A model generated the notes under the pieces. That model saw only the letters and a list, made by a program, of their open reading frames with translations. It was not told where the DNA came from and did no database searches. Position numbers and translations under genes: made by a program. A DNA stretch of 8,868 bases from an uncultured Christensenellaceae bacterium (GTDB lineage Bacteria > Bacillota > Clostridia > Christensenellales > Aristaeellaceae), in contig CAJOPV010000206.1 of the NCBI GenBank assembly GCA_905236495.1, positions 1-8,868 on the forward strand. The letters are read 5' to 3'. Shown here in pieces: positions 1-6,629 of this stretch; within the stretch, counting starts at the first letter, position 1, and each line of letters begins with the position of its first letter.

Positions 1-9
1 AGGTTTTTC

Positions 10-85
<76 letters not shown>

Positions 86-109
86 GCGCCGCTTTTGAGC
101 AGCAGGGAT

Positions 110-138
110 ATCATACACGATCCGGGAGGAAAAATCAA
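110..138 (-). promoter_or_regulatory. SigA-type promoter of tRNA-Thr
   Basis: On the minus strand TTGATT (138-133) and TATGAT (115-110) are separated by exactly 17 bp. Transcription would start near 103, about 18 bases before the mature tRNA 5' end, a normal leader for RNase P processing. No other gene lies between, so this promoter serves the tRNA. Confidence 0.75.
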
Positions 139-169
139 GAGGGAAAAACGAAAAAAATGAGATTTTTTT

Positions 170-245
170 GCGCCGCAGGGGAGAGGATCAAATGCCCTTT
201 TTCCGGGAGCTTCCGGGCGGATGCCCGATATTGCCCCTGCCGCGC
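170..245. repeat. long imperfect inverted repeat in the divergent spacer
   Basis: GCGCCGCAGGGG (170-181) faces CCCCTGCCGCGC (234-245), 11 of 12 positions complementary, around a 52-base interior that itself holds a small CGGGC/GCCCG hairpin (214-227). It sits in the 322-base gene-free stretch 86-407 between the two divergent promoters, outside both predicted transcripts. Apart from this repeat, the two promoters and the structured leader, I see nothing gene-like in that stretch; the open frames across it are incidental. Confidence 0.4.
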
Positions 246-254
246 CGTTATTTC

Positions 255-286
255 TTCATATTTTTTTTACAAATCTGTGTTATAAT
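255..286 (+). promoter_or_regulatory. extended -10 promoter of the ABC transporter gene
   Basis: A consensus TATAAT at 281-286 is preceded by TGT (278-280), giving an extended -10 (TGTTATAAT). No good -35 lies at 17 bp; TTCATA (255-260) is 20 bp away, so recognition would lean on the extended -10. Predicted start is near 293, giving a leader of about 115 bases. Its position shows that the reading frame open from 168 cannot use its far-upstream starts, supporting initiation at 408. Confidence 0.65.
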
Positions 287-293
287 AAAGCGA

Positions 294-341
294 AGAAAAC
301 GAAGTTTTCTGCCTCGGCGGGTTCCGAAGGGCAGCCCGCCG
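294..341 (+). promoter_or_regulatory. two tandem hairpins at the start of the ABC transporter mRNA
   Basis: AGAAAAC/GTTTTCT (294-300 with 304-310) closes a 3-base loop, and CGGCGGG/CCCGCCG (315-321 with 335-341) closes a 13-base loop. Neither is followed by a T-run, so they are not intrinsic terminators as drawn. The first begins at or within a base or two of the predicted transcription start. They may stabilise the mRNA 5' end or bind a regulator; nothing matches a riboswitch I recognise. Confidence 0.45.
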
Positions 342-407
342 CGTATTATGCTGAAAAATAGCGGGAACGGCTGCTTCAATGAGCGGCGGAAAAACGGGGG
401 ACAGAGC

Positions 408-3065
408 ATGCTGATTTTACGGGATATCGCCAAGGATTATCAGGCGGGGGATACCAAGGTGGAGGCCCTGCGTGGCATCGACCTGCAATTTCGGGAGCAG
501 GAATTTGCCGCCATCCTGGGCCCCTCCGGCTGCGGGAAGACCACGCTTTTGAACCTGATCGGCGGGCTGGACCAATATTCCCGGGGCGACCTTATCATCA
601 ACGGCGTATCCACCAAGGAATACAGGGACGCGGACTGGGATACTTACCGCAACCATTCCGTGGGCTTCGTGTTTCAAAGCTACAACCTGATCCCGCATCA
701 GTCGGTGCTTGCCAATGTGGAGCTGGCGCTGACCTTATCCGGCGTCAGCCGGGAGGAGCGCCGCCGCCGGGCGTTGGACGCCCTGAACCGGGTGGGTCTG
801 GGCGATCAGATCAGGAAAAAGCCCAATCAAATGAGCGGCGGGCAGATGCAGCGGGTGGCGATCGCCCGAGCGCTGGTGAACGACCCGGATATCCTCCTGG
901 CGGACGAACCCACCGGCGCCCTGGACAGCGAAACCAGCGTGCAGGTCATGGAGATCCTCAAGGAGATTTCCCGGGAAAAGCTGGTAATCATGGTGACCCA
1001 TAACCCGGACCTGGCGGATACCTACGCCAGCCGCATCATCCGTCTGCTGGATGGGAAGGTCGTCAGCGATTCCGCTCCCTGCCTGGACCAGGACGAGAGC
1101 GGGGCGGCCCGGGATCGGCAGCAAAAGCCCTCCATGGGCTTTCTGACCGCCCTGTCATTGAGCCTGAATAACCTGCTTACCAAAAAGGGCCGCACCATCC
1201 TGACCGCCTTTGCCGGCTCCATCGGCATCATCGGCATCGCGCTGATCCTGTCCCTGTCCTCCGGGGTCAACAATTATATCGACCGGGTGCAGCAGGATAC
1301 CCTGTCCTCCTACCCGCTGGAGATCGACGAGCGCACCATGGATATGACCGAGACCATGCAGAGCCTGATGGGCCTTTCCTCCGGCGGACGGGAGCATGAG
1401 GACGGCAAGGTGTATTCCGGCGGGCGGATGACCCAGCTGATGAGCGCCTGGATGAGCGGCATCACGGAAAACAACCTGGAGGCCTTCAAGAAATATCTGG
1501 ACAGCCAGGAGGAGCTGCAAACCCTCGTCAGCGGCATCCAGTACGAATACAATACGCCCCTGACGCTGTACCGGGTGGATGAAGAAACGGGCCGGGCGGT
1601 GCAGGTGAACCCCTCCACAACGCTGGAAGCCACCGGCATGATGAGCATGATGAATGCCGATACCGCCGCCACCGGCATGCAGCAGACCATGATGAGCGCC
1701 TCCATGCGGCGGATGAACGTCTTTGAGGCGCTGCTGGATAACCCGGAGCTGCTGGCCTCTCAATACGATATCCTGGCGGGGCGCATGCCGGAAAAAATGG
1801 ATGAAGTCGTCATCATCGTCAATTCCCGCAACGAATTGAGCGATTATACGCTTTACAGCCTGGGCATCAAGGATCAAAGCGAACTGAAGGGGCAGTTTGA
1901 CGCGCTGATGCAGGGCAACGCCATCGAAAGCCGGGATATGGAATTTACCTATGAGGAATTGCTGGCCCTGCGCTTCTATCTGATGGTAAACACCGATTAT
2001 TATGAAAAGCAGGCAACGGGCTGGGCCGACCGATCCGGGGACCAGGCCTACATCCAAAGCAAGCTTTCCGACGCCCTGGAAATCAGGGTAGTGGGCATCC
2101 TCAGGCCCGCGGAGGGGGCGGTGGCGACCTCCGTCAGCGGCGCGGTGGGATACAGAAGCGAGCTGATGGCGTATCTGTTGAATCAGGTGCGGGACAGCCA
2201 GATCGTACGGGAGCAGCTGGAAAATCCCCAGATCAACGTGCTGACAGGCCAGCCCTTTTCTTCCGGGCTGGAGGAGATTTTGACCCTCCTGGATACCATG
2301 GACGTGCCCGCATTCCTTTCGGAGCTGGAAAGCCGGGGGCTGTATGACCCCTCCATGGTGCCCGCCGGGATGCAGGGCCTCATCACCAAGGATCTGCTGC
2401 GGCGCATGATTACCCAGCGCGCCTCAGCCGCCCCTGATTTGGGAAGCGCGGAGCAGACCCTGGAGACCACCCTTTCCAAATTGGGCGTCAGCGATATCAA
2501 TAAACCTGCCGCTATCTTCATCTATCCCCAGGATTTTGAGAGCAAGGAAAAGATCACCGAGCTCATCGACGCCTACAATGCCGCCGTGGATGAGGAAAAC
2601 GCCATTCGCTATACGGATTACGTGGGGCTGATGATGAGCTCCGTCACCACCATCATCAACGCCATCAGCTATGTGCTCATCGCCTTTGTGGCGATCTCTC
2701 TGGTGGTATCCTCCATTATGATCGGGATCATCACCTATATCAGCGTCCTGGAGCGCACCAAGGAAATCGGCATCCTGCGGGCCATCGGCGCTTCCAAGCG
2801 GGATATTTCCCGGGTGTTCAACGCCGAGACCCTCATCGTGGGCTATACCGCCGGGGGCCTGGGCATCCTGGTGACGCTGGCGCTGGTGGTGCTTATCAAT
2901 ATCCTGATCCGCCACGTTACCGGCATTGCCAATATCGCCGGCCTGCCCGCCGGGGCGGCGGTGATCCTGGTGTGCATTTCCATGCTGCTTACCCTGATCG
3001 CCGGCCTGATCCCCTCCCGCCTCGCCGCCAAGAAGGACCCGGTGGTGGCGCTGAGAACGGAGTAG
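408..3065 (+). CDS. ABC transporter, fused ATPase and FtsX-type permease (MacB/LolD-like)
   Basis: An 885-residue membrane protein with its own ATPase. Residues 1-225 are a LolD/MacB-type nucleotide-binding domain: Walker A GPSGCGKTT (38-46), Q-loop Q90, signature MSGGQ (142-146), Walker B ILLADEPTG (162-170), switch H198. A linker leads to a first membrane helix (about 266-287), a roughly 450-residue extracytoplasmic part (288-745), then three helices (about 750-778, 812-833, 848-869) with the FtsX-family cytoplasmic motif ERTKEIGILRAIGASKRDI (782-800) and a C-terminal PSRLAAKKDPVVALR. Such MacB-like proteins couple ATP hydrolysis to mechanical work on the outer membrane face, exporting peptides or lipoproteins or giving antimicrobial resistance; the substrate here is unknown. 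The start at 408 is chosen because the ATPase homology begins there, CGGGGGA precedes it and the promoter lies within the upstream open frame. No HlyD/MacA adaptor or two-component system is adjacent. Residues 311-436 are unusually rich in methionine (16). Confidence 0.9.
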   Translation: MLILRDIAKDYQAGDTKVEALRGIDLQFREQEFAAILGPSGCGKTTLLNLIGGLDQYSRGDLIINGVSTKEYRDADWDTYRNHSVGFVFQSYNLIPHQSVLANVELALTLSGVSREERRRRALDALNRVGLGDQIRKKPNQMSGGQMQRVAIARALVNDPDILLADEPTGALDSETSVQVMEILKEISREKLVIMVTHNPDLADTYASRIIRLLDGKVVSDSAPCLDQDESGAARDRQQKPSMGFLTALSLSLNNLLTKKGRTILTAFAGSIGIIGIALILSLSSGVNNYIDRVQQDTLSSYPLEIDERTMDMTETMQSLMGLSSGGREHEDGKVYSGGRMTQLMSAWMSGITENNLEAFKKYLDSQEELQTLVSGIQYEYNTPLTLYRVDEETGRAVQVNPSTTLEATGMMSMMNADTAATGMQQTMMSASMRRMNVFEALLDNPELLASQYDILAGRMPEKMDEVVIIVNSRNELSDYTLYSLGIKDQSELKGQFDALMQGNAIESRDMEFTYEELLALRFYLMVNTDYYEKQATGWADRSGDQAYIQSKLSDALEIRVVGILRPAEGAVATSVSGAVGYRSELMAYLLNQVRDSQIVREQLENPQINVLTGQPFSSGLEEILTLLDTMDVPAFLSELESRGLYDPSMVPAGMQGLITKDLLRRMITQRASAAPDLGSAEQTLETTLSKLGVSDINKPAAIFIYPQDFESKEKITELIDAYNAAVDEENAIRYTDYVGLMMSSVTTIINAISYVLIAFVAISLVVSSIMIGIITYISVLERTKEIGILRAIGASKRDISRVFNAETLIVGYTAGGLGILVTLALVVLINILIRHVTGIANIAGLPAGAAVILVCISMLLTLIAGLIPSRLAAKKDPVVALRTE

Positions 3066-3179
3066 CGAAAGACGAAATACGAAGCGGGGAAGGCGCGTCA
3101 CCTCTTCATACTGCTTGGCTGGTATCGCGTCGCAGACCCACAAGGGGTTTGCTCCTTCTTCGTGCGCATCTTACCTGAT

Positions 3180-4244
3180 TTATCGTTCCACCGTGTCGAT
3201 GATCCCGCCGCCCAGGCATTCATTTCCGTCATAGAGGACGGCGCTTTGGCCGGGGGTGACGGCCCGCTGGGGGGCATCAAAAACGAAATGCAGGTGGCTT
3301 CCCCGGCGGGTGACGGTGACGGGCTGGTCGGACTGGCGATAGCGGAATTTGGCGGTGAGACGGCAGGGCGTGTTTTCCGGCAGGGGAGCGCGGACGAAGG
3401 TGGCGTCCTGGGCGGTGCAGGCCTGGCTGTACAGCAGGGGATGATCCTCTCCCTGCGCCACGATGAGGCGGTTGTTTTTCAAATCCTTATCCACCACGAA
3501 AAAGCTGCGCCCGTCGCCCCGCCCCCCGATGCCAAGGCCCCTCCGTTGGCCCAGGGTATAATACATGAGCCCGTCGTGGCGGCCCACGGTCTCGCCCTCC
3601 GGGGTCACCATATCCCCCGGCTGGGCGGGCAGGAAGCTCTGCAGAAATTTCTTGAAATTGCGTTCTCCGATAAAGCAAACCCCGGTGGAATCCTTCTTGG
3701 TGCTGACGGGGAGGCCGGCCTCCCCGGCGATCCGGCGCACCTCCGATTTCGTCAGATTTCCCACGGGGAAGAGGGCCTTTTTCAGCTGCTCTGCTTTCAC
3801 CATATAGAGGAAATAGCTTTGATCCTTATTGGGGTCCGCGCCCCGAAGCAGCCGGCCCTCCTCATCCGTATTGACGAAGTGGCCCGTCGCCATCTTTTCG
3901 GCCCCGGCCTTCATGGCAAAATCCAAAAAAGCCTTGAACTTGATCTCCCGGTTACACAGCACATCCGGGTTAGGGGTGCGGCCCGCCTGATACTCGCTTA
4001 AAAACAGGGTAAACACCCGATCCCAGTAATCCCGGGCAAAATCCACGGCGTAGTAGGGAATGCCGATCTGATCGCATACGTCCCGGACGTCCCGCCAGTC
4101 GCTTTCCGCGGTGCATACGCCGTCCTCGTTATCCTCGTTCCAGTTTTTCATGAATACGCCGATGACTTCATAGCCCGCCCTTTTGAGCAGCAGGGCGGAT
4201 ACCGCGCTGTCCACCCCGCCGGAGAGGCCCACTACCACCCGCAT
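3180..4244 (-). CDS. mnmA: tRNA-specific 2-thiouridylase MnmA
   Basis: A 354-residue cytoplasmic enzyme that uses ATP and a relayed sulfur to thiolate U34 of tRNA Lys, Glu and Gln (s2U34). The N-terminal PP-loop SGGVDSA (8-14) binds ATP. NPDVLCN (92-98) holds catalytic Cys97 and GVCFIGER (188-195) holds the second catalytic Cys190; GHF (121-123) and DQSYFLY (141-147) are further family signatures. The C-terminal part has the usual beta-barrel motifs (LGQRRGLGI, 231-239). Length matches the family. The start at 4244 is preferred over upstream in-frame codons because homology starts at MRVVVGLSGG and GGAGG (4259-4255) lies 10 bases ahead, inside the end of the tmk fusion gene. Only two bases separate the tmk stop from this start, so the genes are cotranscribed and probably translationally coupled. 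The gene converges with the ABC transporter across a 114-base spacer. Confidence 0.96.
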   Translation of the reverse strand: MRVVVGLSGGVDSAVSALLLKRAGYEVIGVFMKNWNEDNEDGVCTAESDWRDVRDVCDQIGIPYYAVDFARDYWDRVFTLFLSEYQAGRTPNPDVLCNREIKFKAFLDFAMKAGAEKMATGHFVNTDEEGRLLRGADPNKDQSYFLYMVKAEQLKKALFPVGNLTKSEVRRIAGEAGLPVSTKKDSTGVCFIGERNFKKFLQSFLPAQPGDMVTPEGETVGRHDGLMYYTLGQRRGLGIGGRGDGRSFFVVDKDLKNNRLIVAQGEDHPLLYSQACTAQDATFVRAPLPENTPCRLTAKFRYRQSDQPVTVTRRGSHLHFVFDAPQRAVTPGQSAVLYDGNECLGGGIIDTVER

Positions 4245-4246
4245 GA

Positions 4247-5530
4247 TTACAGGACCTCCATTTCGGCAAGACGCCTGAGCAGGGCGGCGAAGGCCTCCTG
4301 CGTTACCTGCCCGATGGGCTGATCGGCGTTCACGGGGATGAAGCGCCGGGGCTCCTCCCGGCACAGCCTTTCAAACCCCGCCATGGTTTTTGCCTGGAAG
4401 GATGTTCCCGCCTGCTCGATGCGGTCCGGCGCGGTGGCGGAAACCCGGCGGGAAAGGGCCTTTTCAGGCGCCATGCGGAAATACAGGGTAGCGTCCGGCA
4501 TGCCGCCCTGAATGGCGGGGCGGTTGATTGCTTTGATCCAATCGTCCTCCAAGCCCCGGGCTTGGCCCTGGTAGGCGACGGAGGAATCCACGAACCGATC
4601 GCACAAAACGATCTCGCCTCTTTTAACGGCAGGCAGGATCACGTCCTTCAGGTGCTGGGCCCGGGCGGCGGCGAACAGAAGCGCTTCCGTTTCCGGGCAC
4701 ATGCCCCCGTCCTCCCTGGCAAGCAAGATGCTTCGGATCTGCTCCGCAATGGGGCAGCCTCCGGGCTCCCGGGTGCGGCGGGGGGTATAGCCGAAATCCC
4801 GAAGCAGCCCCGTCAGGGCCGCCGCCTGGGTGGATTTGCCGCAGCCATCCACCCCCTCCAGGGAAATGAAGGCCCCCTTGGGGGCGGGCATATCGGGGCA
4901 CAGGAGGGCGCAGAGGGCATCCGGGGTGTCGGCGGAAAGGGTGGGGCCCTGGGCCATTACCTCGCCGTTTTCTCCGTAGCCGTACAGGGCGGCGATGGAA
5001 TCGATGCCCGCGTCCTGGGCGCCCTTGATATCCCCGACGGTATCGCCCACCATGACGGCCCTTTTGCCTTGGGGCAGCACCCTGCGGATCAGCGCGCCTT
5101 TATCGGCGTGCATATCCTCCGGCGCGGGGCCCGCCACCGCGTCAAAATAAGGCAGCAGTTGAAAATAGCGCAAAATATCCACGGAGGTATGCTGGGGCTT
5201 GCCGGTAGCCACCGCCAGGTAAGCCCCTCGCTTTTTCAGGACGTGCAAAAGCGCCCGGATGCGGGGATACACCCGGTTTTCCTTCCACCCGATGGGGATA
5301 TACCGCTCCCGATACAGCTCGGTGGCAAAGGCCGCCTGCTCCTCCGTCATGCCGCAGTAGCGCATATAGGAATCCGCCAGCGGCGGGCCCAGGAACTTTT
5401 GCAGCGTTTCATCCGGCGGGATGGGCAAGCCCATTTTTTCCAGGGCATAGCAGGCGCAGGCCCGGATGCCCGGCTCGGAATCGGTGAGGGTGCCGTCCAG
5501 GTCAAAGATCACAGCGTCGTAAGGCAGCAC
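4247..5530 (-). CDS. tmk: HAD-family phosphatase fused to thymidylate kinase (dTMP kinase)
   Basis: One 427-residue frame carries two complete enzymes. Residues 1 to about 212 are a HAD hydrolase of the phosphoglycolate phosphatase/PpaX type: motif I DLDGT with D10 and D12, a helical cap (about 18-85), motif II T109 in ATGKP, motif III K144, motif IV GDTVGD with D163 and D167. Residues about 217-427 are thymidylate kinase, which phosphorylates dTMP to dTDP: P-loop EGVDGCGKST (225-234), REPGG (254-258), the DR motif CDRFVDSSVAYQG (310-322) and the LID DRIEQAG (369-375). The kinase part, about 210 residues, is the family's full size. The start is GTG at 5530, with GGAAGGA 9 bases ahead; the ATG at 5540 is out of frame. 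Met214 would be the natural start for a free kinase but has no purine-rich ribosome site ahead of it. Substrate of the HAD half is unknown. mnmA follows 2 bases later; gin precedes by 41 bases. Confidence 0.93.
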   Translation of the reverse strand: MLPYDAVIFDLDGTLTDSEPGIRACACYALEKMGLPIPPDETLQKFLGPPLADSYMRYCGMTEEQAAFATELYRERYIPIGWKENRVYPRIRALLHVLKKRGAYLAVATGKPQHTSVDILRYFQLLPYFDAVAGPAPEDMHADKGALIRRVLPQGKRAVMVGDTVGDIKGAQDAGIDSIAALYGYGENGEVMAQGPTLSADTPDALCALLCPDMPAPKGAFISLEGVDGCGKSTQAAALTGLLRDFGYTPRRTREPGGCPIAEQIRSILLAREDGGMCPETEALLFAAARAQHLKDVILPAVKRGEIVLCDRFVDSSVAYQGQARGLEDDWIKAINRPAIQGGMPDATLYFRMAPEKALSRRVSATAPDRIEQAGTSFQAKTMAGFERLCREEPRRFIPVNADQPIGQVTQEAFAALLRRLAEMEVL

Positions 5531-5565
5531 GAAAAAACATCCTTCCGTTGTTTCGGTCGGATGCT

Positions 5566-5595
5566 ATTGTATCACACCTTCCCGCCGCCGCGCAA
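5566..5595 (-). promoter_or_regulatory. SigA-type promoter of the HAD-tmk/mnmA operon
   Basis: On the minus strand TTGCGC (5595-5590), an 18-bp spacer and TACAAT (5571-5566) preceded by TGA form an extended -10. Predicted start is near 5559, about 29 bases ahead of the GTG. The promoter lies inside the 3' end of gin, and the gin stop codon TGA supplies the TG of the extended -10. This would let the housekeeping genes be expressed apart from the sporulation gene. Confidence 0.6.
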
Positions 5596-5748
5596 GGCCG
5601 CAGGGGCATACAGACGGCACAGTCTTTTCCCAGTGGGCACCGCCCCCCGGAGCAGCCGCTTTTCGCAGGGAAAGCAGATCAGGCACCCCATGATATGCAG
5701 CCCCGTGGGAAACGCCCGTCCGCACAGGATGCATTTTTCGTACGGCAT
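5572..5748 (-). CDS. csfB: Gin/CsfB-type anti-sigma-G factor (small zinc-binding protein)
   Basis: A 58-residue protein. It starts MPYEKCILCG, continues TGLHIMGCLICFPCEKRLL (15-33) and ends with a basic, glycine-rich tail. Cysteines 6 and 9 (CxxC) and 25 and 28 (CxxC) fit the zinc-binding pattern of Gin, in which GIHL and ICxxCE occupy the same places; Cys22 is additional. In Bacillus subtilis CsfB (64 residues) binds and inhibits sigma-G, and also sigma-E, to keep the sporulation programme in its proper compartment and time. The ribosome site is strong: AAGGAGG (5762-5756), 7 bases before ATG. Context supports the call, since csfB lies a few genes from tmk in B. subtilis and here sits 41 bases from the tmk fusion. 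The C-terminal half is less like the family and a zinc-ribbon protein of other function is the main alternative. The start of the gene overlaps no other coding frame that I can support. Confidence 0.78.
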   Translation of the reverse strand: MPYEKCILCGRAFPTGLHIMGCLICFPCEKRLLRGAVPTGKRLCRLYAPAALRGGGKV

Positions 5749-5760
5749 AGGTTCTCCTCC

Positions 5761-5784
5761 TTCCGGGATACAGCATGCCCGGAA
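5761..5784 (-). promoter_or_regulatory. hairpin running into the gin ribosome binding site
   Basis: A perfect 7-bp inverted repeat TTCCGGG/CCCGGAA (5761-5767 with 5778-5784) has a 10-base loop. Read on the minus strand its last two bases are the first two of the gin AAGGAGG. No T-run follows, so it is not a terminator for the preceding lipoprotein gene as drawn. It may modulate gin translation or mark a protein site. Confidence 0.4.
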
Positions 5785-5816
5785 TTGGAGAAATTATGCA
5801 GGGGAGGAAAAAATGT

Positions 5817-6629
5817 TTACTCGGCGAACCAGCCCCTTTCGATCATTGCCCGCAGGGGATCGTCCGTCGGATCGTACAGGCGAAGCAGGGGAGAATAGAG
5901 GCCGAAGGCGGATAAAGCCCGCTGAGGCGCTTCCCTGCGAAGGAAGGCGATGAAATCGCCGCCCAGCGGGGAGAGGGCGTTCCCGCCCACCGTCAGGAAG
6001 CCCTTTTTCTCCGGCAGCGCCCAGGCCCGGTAGCCGCTGCCCAGGGTTTGGCCCTCTCCGGCGGTGAGGAGGGCGGCAGCGGCTTTGCCTGAAACAAGGT
6101 CAGACAGGGCTTGTGCGCTTAAGACCGTTCCCGGCAGGGCTTCCATGAGGCAGGCGGGGGCCAGCACCCCGGAAAGGCTTTGAACATCCACATCCGGGCC
6201 CGGCTCCGGGGTGGGGCCGGGGGAGGGAGCGGGCCGGGAAAAGAGCATGCCGGTGGGGGCGGGCGTAGGCAGGGCGGCGGTGTCGTCCCGGAGGAACAGG
6301 GCGTAGCCCCGCAGGGCCACAGCCTCCCCGCTGCCTGTTTCCACGATCAGATCCGGGATCACCGTGCCCTCCGCTCTCTGCCGGACGGACAGGGCCTCCT
6401 GTTCCGTGGCGGCCCGGAGATAGATACGCCGGCCTGTCTCCTTTTCATAGGCCGCCGCCTCCTTTTTGAGCCACCGGGCTACGGCTGGCTCCTCCTCCGT
6501 TACCCAGACCCGCACCGTTTTGCGTTGGGGAGCGCTTTTTCTTTCTCGGGGCGTCAGCAGCCGGGGAAAGCACCCGATCAGCACCCCCGCAGCACATACA
6601 GCCAGCAGCGTCCGCAGCGCTTTTCGCAT
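5817..6629 (-). CDS. short solute-binding-protein-like lipoprotein
   Basis: A 270-residue exported lipoprotein. The N-terminus has MRK, a hydrophobic core and the lipobox LIGC with Cys20 as the lipidated residue. Residues 38-100 (VRVWVTEEE, an amphipathic segment ending YEKETGRRIYLR, then PDLIVETGS) resemble the first lobe of family 1 extracellular solute-binding proteins. A proline-rich linker (121-145) follows. Residues 176-246 resemble the second-lobe pattern: LSDLVSGKAAAALLTAG, WALPEKKGFLTVGGN, FIAFL and GLYSP. At 270 residues it is far shorter than the usual 400 or so, as though the middle had been replaced by the linker. No permease or ATPase partner adjoins it. The ATG at 6629 is chosen because GGGGGG (6643-6638) lies 8 bases ahead; a GTG at 6638 would touch that site. 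Ligand and role unknown; a degenerate or regulatory binding protein is possible. Confidence 0.7.
   Translation of the reverse strand: MRKALRTLLAVCAAGVLIGCFPRLLTPRERKSAPQRKTVRVWVTEEEPAVARWLKKEAAAYEKETGRRIYLRAATEQEALSVRQRAEGTVIPDLIVETGSGEAVALRGYALFLRDDTAALPTPAPTGMLFSRPAPSPGPTPEPGPDVDVQSLSGVLAPACLMEALPGTVLSAQALSDLVSGKAAAALLTAGEGQTLGSGYRAWALPEKKGFLTVGGNALSPLGGDFIAFLRREAPQRALSAFGLYSPLLRLYDPTDDPLRAMIERGWFAE

Noticed and set aside
168..407. 80-residue N-terminal extension of the ABC transporter frame
   Set aside because: It spans the predicted promoter and leader hairpins, has low-quality composition, and lies before the start of ATPase homology; translation from 408 is better supported.
1155..2057. 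Long minus-strand frame of 300 codons inside the ABC transporter
   Set aside because: Histidine-, glycine- and alanine-rich translation typical of the antisense of a GC-rich gene, and the sense strand has full family motifs.
3066..3179. Terminator or small RNA in the spacer between the convergent ABC transporter and mnmA genes
   Set aside because: Only weak, bulged pairings such as CACAAGG with CCTT...GTG were found, with no T-run on either strand. I see no feature here; a genome search would show whether it is a repeat.
4880..4910. Separate internal start giving free thymidylate kinase from Met214
   Set aside because: The bases ahead on the minus strand are pyrimidine-rich with no GGAGG-like site, so a single fused product is more likely.
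5564..5776. 70-codon minus-strand frame overlapping gin
   Set aside because: It is a shadow in another frame; the gin frame has the strong ribosome site and the paired cysteines.
4562..5953. 463-codon plus-strand frame across the tmk fusion and gin
   Set aside because: It is antisense to clearly recognisable enzymes and has no ribosome site or recognisable domain.
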